From Candidatus Parcubacteria bacterium (lineage in GTDB: Bacteria > Patescibacteriota > Patescibacteriia > JAACEG01), in assembly GCA_023142625.1 (NCBI GenBank), contig JAGLJD010000016.1:1-6439 (forward strand): a DNA stretch of 6,439 nucleotides, given 5' to 3'. This document shows positions 1-5,200 of this stretch, one piece after another. The position numbers and the translations under genes were made by a program. The first letter of the stretch is position 1. Each line of letters begins with the position of its first letter. Below the pieces are notes generated by a model. That model searched no databases, had not been told where the DNA came from, and was given only the letters and a program-made list of their open reading frames with translations.

Positions 1-7
1 CATCGCT

Positions 8-35
8 ATTCGTAATTCCTAATCCTAAATTCCAC
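8..35. repeat. Degenerate 7-bp repeats at the window edge
   Basis: Four consecutive 7-bp units, ATTCGTA, ATTCCTA, ATCCTAA and ATTCCAC, lie in the short space beyond the HEPN-like gene. The array begins near the left edge and may continue outside the window. No hairpin with a T-tract is seen here, so no terminator for the HEPN-like gene can be placed within the window. Confidence 0.4.
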
Positions 36-63
36 ATAACTTTAAAATGTGTCCATTGGGTGT

Positions 64-645
64 TCAAGATAAAACAGGCAAGTCAGTCAAAATCAACTTA
101 GCATTTTTTAGTACTTGATTTATCTCCTCTCTTGCTGTTCCTGAAAAATACTTAGGATTGTAAATCATAGTTGGCTCGGTAGCATAATTACAAAATTCTT
201 GAATTATTTTATCTAAAATAGCGCTCAATAAAATAATATGTCTTTTATCTATTATTGCCCGTCCCCTTAAGTTTATTATTTTATTATTATTATTTCTTTG
301 ATCTTGATGAGCAATTATTTGATTTCTTATAAGCTTAAAATGTTTATTAAATTTCTTTATTTGATTATTCAAATTTAATTTTTTTTCTTTATGTTTAATG
401 AATTTTTCCAAATTATAAAAATTTATTGTATTTCTATTTTTATCCCCCCTACTTAACAATGAACTAACTATTAAAACACAATTACCAAAAAAAGCATTGC
501 AAGTATTTTTGTAAAAATTATTTATGGGTATAGCAACTTCATAATTCTGTTTTCCCATTTTCTCCGGATAATTTACTATTTCTTCGCAAAATATTATTTG
601 TTCTTTAGCCATTTTAATAAGATCAGATATTTGTTTTTGATTCAT
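64..645 (-). CDS. Hypothetical protein with a HEPN/AbiU2-like R-x5-H motif
   Basis: A 193-residue, lysine- and asparagine-rich, probably mostly helical cytoplasmic protein without signal peptide or clear membrane segment. Residues 105-115 read LIRNQIIAHQD. The R107-N108-(x4)-H113 arrangement followed by D115 matches the Rx4-6H motif of HEPN RNase-fold proteins and resembles the RN..xAHxD form of AbiU2-type HEPN proteins involved in phage abortive infection. This rests on one short motif plus helical context, so the assignment is tentative. HEPN proteins can be RNases in toxin-antitoxin, abortive infection or CRISPR contexts, but no nucleotidyltransferase (MNT) partner or other antitoxin is visible here. 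The ATG at 645 is the natural start; no Shine-Dalgarno precedes it. The stop is TGA, and readthrough would add only 12 codons. The gene is 38 bp downstream of the protease gene on the same strand, so cotranscription is plausible. It contains an AAT run encoding four asparagines (residues 118-121), and its base composition looks poorer in GC than rpoC. Confidence 0.75.
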   Translation of the reverse strand: MNQKQISDLIKMAKEQIIFCEEIVNYPEKMGKQNYEVAIPINNFYKNTCNAFFGNCVLIVSSLLSRGDKNRNTINFYNLEKFIKHKEKKLNLNNQIKKFNKHFKLIRNQIIAHQDQRNNNNKIINLRGRAIIDKRHIILLSAILDKIIQEFCNYATEPTMIYNPKYFSGTAREEINQVLKNAKLILTDLPVLS

Positions 646-683
646 AAATTTTAATTTTATTAAATTTATTTAGTTATGCTAAC

Positions 684-1829
684 TTATTTATTCATTATAT
701 TATGAATATTTTGCACTATACCCTGGGTTTCATAATTTTCAACTGAAAGCCATGTAGGAATACCAAGAACACAATAATTATTCCCGCTTTTTGCAAGCGC
801 AATACCACCTGAATTACCGCTATCAATTTTTGAAGAAATATAATAATTGGGATATAACAATAATTCATTTGATCTATTATGTGCACTTATTATACCTTCG
901 GTTATTGTCCTTGCAAGCCAATTATTTTTTGTAGTAGCAAATGCGGGATATCCTATTATATACATAGGTGTTGCTAAATCCATTTCTGTATCACATTTAT
1001 CTAATAATGATATTTTAAAATTCATATTTTGATCTGGATCTTCAATTTTTAAAACTGCAACATCTGTGTTAGTATTCCAAGTATATATAGTGTTGTCTAA
1101 ATTTTGAAAAGTAATGTCTTCGGCATGTATATAGCAATGATCTGACATTATTACATGTTTATTTGTTAAAACAGTATATTCAAACCCAATCCCAAAATTC
1201 CACAATGAACCACTTCCGTCTGATATAATAGAAGCATTATCATCTAAGCATGTAATAGCAACAACGCTCGTAATATAATCACTAATATTAGCACTTTGAA
1301 TCTCTTCTTTTTTTTCTGACTCATTTTTTTCTTCTATAAAATTATTTGTTGCATTATTTCTTGTCTTTAAAGGCAGGGTAGAATTACCTGATATACTAAT
1401 TTTATTTAAATTATTATTACTAATTCCCAATCCCAATTCTCTCATAACTTTAAAAGCGTCGGCGGGGCGACCCAAAAAGTGCATTTTTAAATCATCTGGA
1501 TTAACATAATACGCTTTTCCACTATCCTCAACTTTAAGTAAAATTTTACCAGATAATCTTTTTGGCGCGACATTATTAAAAGAATCAAAATCTTTATTTG
1601 AAATTCCAAGTCCCAATTCACGCATTACGCTAAAAGCGTCTGCTGGTCTTCCTAAAAAATATCTATTTGAATTATCAGGGCTGACATACCAAGCTTCGCC
1701 GTTAGATTCAACTTGTAATAAAATTCTGCCTTTTAATCTATCTGATAAATTTCCAGCGACAGAAAAATCTATAGGCGTTAATCCAAAAACAAAAATTAAA
1801 ATTAGAAAAATTGTAAATTGTTTTTTCAT
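684..1829 (-). CDS. Secreted trypsin-like serine protease with two N-terminal CPR-type repeat domains
   Basis: A 381-residue exported protein. Residues 1-25 form a signal peptide: MKK, a hydrophobic core, and a plausible signal peptidase I site S-V-A|G. Residues 31-78 and 91-138 are two copies of one ~48-residue domain (RL.G.ILL.VE..G.A.YV.PD...FLGRPADAF.VMRELGLGISN), identical at 34 of 48 positions. A charged linker of about 142-180 follows. The C-terminal part has the trypsin-fold signatures: TNKHV with H225, TDVAVLKIE with D256, IIGYP (291-295), TEGIISA, and DSGNSGG with the nucleophile S340. The triad is therefore complete and the enzyme is probably active outside the membrane. Four cysteines (194, 232, 279, 353) could form disulfides. 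No PDZ domain is seen, so it is not a typical DegP/HtrA. The repeats may bind the cell surface or a partner; that is inference. No Shine-Dalgarno precedes the ATG. A structured RNA segment lies upstream and a HEPN-like gene 38 bp downstream. The substrate is unknown. Confidence 0.88.
   Translation of the reverse strand: MKKQFTIFLILIFVFGLTPIDFSVAGNLSDRLKGRILLQVESNGEAWYVSPDNSNRYFLGRPADAFSVMRELGLGISNKDFDSFNNVAPKRLSGKILLKVEDSGKAYYVNPDDLKMHFLGRPADAFKVMRELGLGISNNNLNKISISGNSTLPLKTRNNATNNFIEEKNESEKKEEIQSANISDYITSVVAITCLDDNASIISDGSGSLWNFGIGFEYTVLTNKHVIMSDHCYIHAEDITFQNLDNTIYTWNTNTDVAVLKIEDPDQNMNFKISLLDKCDTEMDLATPMYIIGYPAFATTKNNWLARTITEGIISAHNRSNELLLYPNYYISSKIDSGNSGGIALAKSGNNYCVLGIPTWLSVENYETQGIVQNIHNIMNK
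1416..1559 (-). repeat. Protein-coding repeat unit 2 of the protease (residues 91-138)
   Basis: Second copy of the domain, with AYYV in place of AWYV and the same GRPADAF and VMRELGLGISN blocks. The last third is nearly identical to copy 1, whereas the middle (PDDLKMH versus PDNSNRY) has diverged. Confidence 0.85.
1596..1739 (-). repeat. Protein-coding repeat unit 1 of the protease (residues 31-78)
   Basis: First copy of the ~48-residue domain, ending FLGRPADAFSVMRELGLGI. It has aromatic residues W47 and Y48 (AWYV) and the invariant GRPADAF block. The two copies are offset by exactly 60 codons, which indicates an in-frame internal duplication. Confidence 0.85.
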
Positions 1830-1848
1830 AGATTTATAGTTGTTTAAA

Positions 1849-1854
1849 ATTATA
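1849..1854 (-). promoter_or_regulatory. Possible -10 box directly upstream of the protease gene
   Basis: A perfect TATAAT lies 19 bp before the protease ATG and after the U6 tract. No convincing -35 is present 16-18 bp upstream, where the terminator-like hairpin lies. If used, it would give a transcript with a leader of only about 12 nt, decoupled from the RNA upstream. In this AT-rich stretch a chance match is quite possible. Confidence 0.25.
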
Positions 1855-1864
1855 TTATTTTTAC

Positions 1865-1892
1865 AAAAAAGGCTCGCCGTACTGGCGACACC
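1865..1892 (-). terminator. Terminator-like hairpin just upstream of the protease gene
   Basis: On the minus strand GGTGTCGCC pairs with GGCGAGCC around the 5-nt loop AGTAC, with one bulged base and one G-U pair, followed directly by six T (1870-1865). This has the form of an intrinsic terminator. It ends 35 bp before the protease ATG, so it would either end a separate small RNA or attenuate transcription into the gene. Its 5' arm also serves as the 3' arm of the preceding TGAAAG-loop hairpin. Confidence 0.6.
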
Positions 1893-2024
1893 CTTTCAGG
1901 CATCCAATACCCTTTCAGATATTGACTGAACAAACAATACCAGACGGAAAGCCGTCTTTATGTTTGTTCAGATTTAAACCATACCTCAAACAAAAAATCC
2001 AAGGGTTAGGCTTTTAAAATTGTT
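1865..2024 (-). ncRNA. Unrecognised structured RNA: leader/attenuator or small RNA
   Basis: Read on the minus strand, this segment folds by eye into consecutive hairpins. Hairpin 1 (1971-1926) has an 11-bp outer stem (CTGAACAAACA with TGTTTGTTCAG), an internal loop and an inner stem AGACGG/CCGTCT. Hairpin 2 (1924-1905) pairs CAATATC with GGTATTG around the loop TGAAAG. Hairpin 3 (1904-1887) pairs GATGCC with GGTGTC around an identical TGAAAG loop. Hairpin 4 (1892-1871) is a terminator-like stem followed by U6. Hairpins 3 and 4 share 1887-1892 and cannot both form fully. The non-Watson-Crick pairs in hairpins 2-4 are G-U in minus-strand RNA but C-A mismatches in plus-strand RNA, which supports leftward transcription. 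A 5' stretch (2015-2001) contains AAAGCC, complementary to GGCTTT at the inner loop of hairpin 1, and ACCCTT, complementary to AAGGGT in hairpins 2 and 3, so pseudoknots or a switch are possible. I do not recognise a known RNA family. The ends are inferred from the promoter and the U-run. Confidence 0.55.
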
Positions 2025-2030
2025 ACTTAT

Positions 2031-2058
2031 AGAATAACAAAAATAAGCAAAAAGTCAA
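2031..2058 (-). promoter_or_regulatory. Putative sigma-70 promoter reading leftward
   Basis: A -35-like TTGACT (2058-2053) is separated by 16 bp from a -10-like TATTCT (2036-2031). A TG dinucleotide one base upstream of the -10 (2039-2038) makes it an extended -10. Transcription would start near 2024 and run through the structured segment towards the protease gene. The site lies just past the T-tract of the long hairpin, a sensible place for a new transcription unit. The background is AT-rich, so chance matches are likely; support comes mainly from the position. Confidence 0.5.
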
Positions 2059-2070
2059 TAAAAAATCAAT

Positions 2071-2118
2071 AAAAAAAGTTGACGGAATTGTGCGGTCGCA
2101 CAGTTTCGTCAACTTTTT
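2071..2118. terminator. Long hairpin, possible bidirectional terminator
   Basis: Bases 2073-2093 pair with 2098-2118 over 21 positions around a 4-nt loop (GGTC); the core is GTTGACG with CGTCAAC. Leftward (minus) RNA meets seven U after the stem (2077-2071), and rightward RNA meets five U. Two pairs (2085/2106 and 2088/2103) are G-U wobbles only in plus-strand RNA; in minus-strand RNA they are C-A and A-C mismatches. It could back up the rpoC terminator, insulate the promoter beside it, or terminate antisense transcription. Confidence 0.7.
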
Positions 2119-2131
2119 ATATAAGCCAATT

Positions 2132-2202
2132 AAATTAAAAAATTTTTTAAAAAAATCAAAAACCGCTAAATTAAAAAATTAAAAAAAAAATCAAAAACCG
2201 CT
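2132..2202. repeat. Tandem duplication (~36 bp x 2) of a terminator arm and its T-tract
   Basis: Two adjacent near-identical units lie at 2132-2167 and 2168-2202. Each begins AAATTAAAAAATT, continues with A/T-rich sequence and ends ATCAAAAACCGCT. The unit nearer rpoC supplies the 3' arm and T-tract of the rpoC terminator. The second unit repeats that arm (AGCGG, then a T-tract, read on the minus strand) but has no 5' arm of its own. The units differ mainly in the A/T run (TTTTTT versus AAA). Confidence 0.75.
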
Positions 2203-2223
2203 GGATTTATCAGCGGTTTTTTT
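2183..2223 (-). terminator. Intrinsic terminator of the rpoBC operon
   Basis: On the minus strand a perfect 11-bp stem (AAAAACCGCTG pairing with CAGCGGTTTTT, 2193-2203 with 2211-2221) encloses a 7-nt loop. The stem is followed by TTTTTGA and a run of ten T. It begins about 30 bp after the rpoC stop, the expected place for a Rho-independent terminator. The A-run on the other side means it could also stop rightward transcription, but no rightward gene is seen. Confidence 0.9.
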
Positions 2224-2255
2224 GGACGCAAACTTTTGACTTTATAGACTTTCGA

Positions 2256-5200
2256 TTATTTTTCCTTATACCCTGTTCCTGCTGGAATAAGCCGTCCGAT
2301 AATCACATTTTCTTTTAATCCTTCCAACCTGTCAATCTTTCCAGTTATAGACGATTCTATTAAAATTTTTGATGTTTCTTGAAACGATGCCGCTGACAAA
2401 AAACTTGTCGTATTTAATGAAACTTTAGTAATTCCAAGCAGCATCTCTTTTGCCTTTGCTTTTACGCCTTTAACTTTTTCAATTTTATTGTTAACCTCAT
2501 AAAACTCCGCTCTATCAATAATATTGCCTGGGAAAAAACGGGAATCGCCGTCAAAAGTAATGCTGACTTTAGAAAACATCTGCCTCGCGATAACTTCTAT
2601 ATGCTTATCGTTCAATGGCTGTCCTTGCGAGGAATAAAGATATTGAATTTCGTTAATAATGTATTTCTCCACCGCCTCCCTGCCGAGCAGGCTGTAAAGC
2701 TCTTTCGGGTCTAAATTCCCTTCAGTCAATTGCTGCCCTTTTTTAACTTTTTCTTCGTCTTTTACCCAAATATCAACACCTTTAGAAATAACAAACTCTT
2801 TAATTTTATTAACTTCAGCGGATACGACGATTTTTTCTGATAAAATTTTAACCCTTCCCTTTTCTTTGCATTTAACCTTTCGCCCTTTTCCGCGAATAAA
2901 CAGAATATCTCCTTTTTCAACACCTTGCTTGTCTTTAACTTTAATTTTAATCTCATCATTTTCATCTTTGGCATTTTTATGAAAATCATAAACCTCTTCA
3001 TTGTTTCCCCTGTATTTTAATTTGATAATTTTTTGTCCAGGAATATTTTCTAAAATAATTTTTCCTTTATCGTCTTTGATAACCCTTTCTTGCTGTTCAA
3101 TATTCACAATTCCGTCTTCTTCGGCTAAATAAGCTTTATTTTTTGGAATCCGCGCTTCAAAAAGTTCAACAACTCTTGGCAATCCTTGTGTAATGTCGCT
3201 CCCGGCAACTCCTCCAGTGTGGAAAGTTCTCATCGTCAACTGTGTTCCTGGCTCTCCGATTGATTGCGCCGCTACGACCCCGACAGTTACTCCTGTTTTT
3301 ACTAAACTATTATGACCTAAATCCCATCCATAGCATTTTTGGCAGACTCCTTTTAATGTTTTGCAATTCAAGATTGAACGAATTTTAATTTTATCTATAT
3401 CCAGCCGCTCAAGTTCGCCGCTCTCTTTTTCTGTTATCAACTGCCCCTTTTTGATAACTTTTTCTTTAGTTTTAGGATCAATAATATCTTGCAAAGAAAC
3501 TCTCCCAAGCGCTTTATTAGCCAAACTCCCGCCTAATTTCTCGCTCTCTTCTTTGGTAATTTCAAAACCGCGAGAATCCTTGCAATCTTTTTCAGTTATA
3601 AAAACATCTTGAGCAACATCAACTAATCTGCGCGTTAAATAACCAGCATTAGCGGTCCTTAACGCTGTATCAGATAATCCTTTCCTTGATCCGTGCGTAG
3701 AAATGAAAAATTCTAATACTCCGAACCCTTCTTTAAAGTTGCTTTTTACAGGCAATTCAATAATATCTCCAACAGGGTTGCTAACTAATCCTTTCATACC
3801 TATCATCTGCGTAAGCTGCCCCCAGCTTCCTCGCGCTTTTGAACCGATAATTGAATGAATAGGTCCTTGTTCGTCTAATGAATTTTTCGCTAAAGTTACC
3901 ACATTATCTTTCGCTATAGTCCAAATCTCAATTATTTTACTGTGCCGTTCTGTGTCTGTAAGAAGTCCTGAATTATACTGTTCTTGAATTTCTGCTGCTA
4001 ATTTTTCCGCGTCTTTCAAAATTTGCGTTTTTTCTTTTATGTAAGGCAAATCAGACATTCCCCATGAAAGCCCGGATTTAGTAAGATATTTAAATCCTAT
4101 CTCTTTTAAATTATCAATAAACTTAACAGTTCTATCCATGCCGTATCTGCTCACAATCATTTTTACCAAGCTTTTTAGCGAACCAGCGTCCATCACTTCA
4201 TTGATATATTCCAAATCTAGCGGAAGAATTTGATTAAACAAAATTCTTCCAACGGTTGTTTTTATAATAGATTTTTTCTTACCGTCTGAAGATTTTAAAA
4301 TCATTACTTTAATAGGTTCTTTTAATTCTATTTTATTCAAATCATAAACTAAGATCGCCTGTCTGCGCGAACTAAATAATTTTATATCTTTTTCGTCCCG
4401 TTTTATAGATTTATCAATAGAAGTCATATAATAAGACCCCCAAACAATGTCTTGATTGGGACTCACTACAGGATCGCCTGTCGCTGGCTTCAATAGATTC
4501 TTGCTTGATTGCATAATCTCCCTTGCCTCTTTCACAGCTTCTTTTGTTAAAGGAATATGGACTGCCATCTGATCGCCGTCAAAGTCAGCGTTAAAGGCCG
4601 AACAGACCATCGGATGTATCTGTATCGCTTTTCCCTCTATTAAAATCGGCTTAAACGCCTGAATTCCCAAACGATGCAAGGTAGGGGCGCGGTTTAATAA
4701 AACATAAGCTTTTGAAATTATATCTTCTAAAATATCCCATACTTCCACTCGCTCCTCATTTATAAAACGGATAGCGCTGCGGACATTATGTATTATCTCT
4801 TGTTTTATTAATCGGCTGATAATAAAAGGTTTAAACAACTCCAAGGCCATTTTTTTAGGAAGACCGCATTGGTTAAGTTTTAATGAAGGTCCAACGACAA
4901 TCACGCTTCGTCCAGAATAATCAACGCGCTTTCCTAATAGGTTCTGCCTAAATCTTCCTTGTTTGCCCTTTAAAACATCGGCTATTGATTTTAGCGTTCT
5001 CTTTTGCCCAGTAGATGCCGTAGTTGTTTTTGAATGCCGCGCGCTATTATCAATCAGCGCGTCAACGGCTTCTTGCAGTATTCTTTTTTCATTCCTGCAA
5101 ATTACTTCCGGCGCATTTAGCGCGTTTAACTGCTTTAAGCGATTGTTTCTATTGATAACTCTGCGGTATAGATCGTTTAAATCAGATGTGGCAAACCGTC

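Larger units (their letters stand above)
1830..2255. other. Non-coding interval between rpoC and the protease gene
   Basis: These 426 bases hold no credible protein gene. From right to left they contain 30 bp of featureless spacer after the rpoC stop, the rpoC terminator, an A/T-rich tandem duplication, a long hairpin, a promoter-like sequence, a structured segment ending in a terminator hairpin, and a short AT-rich leader before the protease ATG. Each element is listed separately. Confidence 0.85.

Noticed and set aside
1..3. ATG on the minus strand at the left edge as the start of another gene
   Set aside because: Only the start triplet is visible, with no coding sequence to support it.
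64..66. TGA stop of the HEPN-like gene as a possible recoded codon
   Set aside because: Readthrough adds only 12 codons to a TAG, and rpoC and the protease gene contain no in-frame TGA. The standard bacterial code fits.
847..1032. Rightward 61-codon frame opposite the protease
   Set aside because: Antisense to the catalytic domain of the protease; no initiation signal or recognisable motif.
1890..1918. Repeated CTGAAAGGGT as a CRISPR repeat
   Set aside because: Only two 10-nt copies with a 9-nt gap, no spacers of regular length and no cas genes.
1865..2024. Known riboswitch classes, 4.5S RNA, tmRNA or a transposon-associated guide RNA
   Set aside because: None of the conserved cores I could recall (ZTP, fluoride, preQ1, guanidine, SRP tetraloop, tmRNA ends) matches, and there is no transposase or TnpB-like gene nearby.
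2762..3001. Leftward 79-codon frame inside rpoC in another frame
   Set aside because: Fully contained in the intact rpoC gene; its Lys/Leu/Met-rich composition comes from out-of-frame reading of lysine-rich codons.
3361..3612. Rightward open frame of 83 codons inside rpoC
   Set aside because: Antisense to the second zinc-site region of RpoC. Its Ser/Leu-rich translation reflects the opposite strand's codons.
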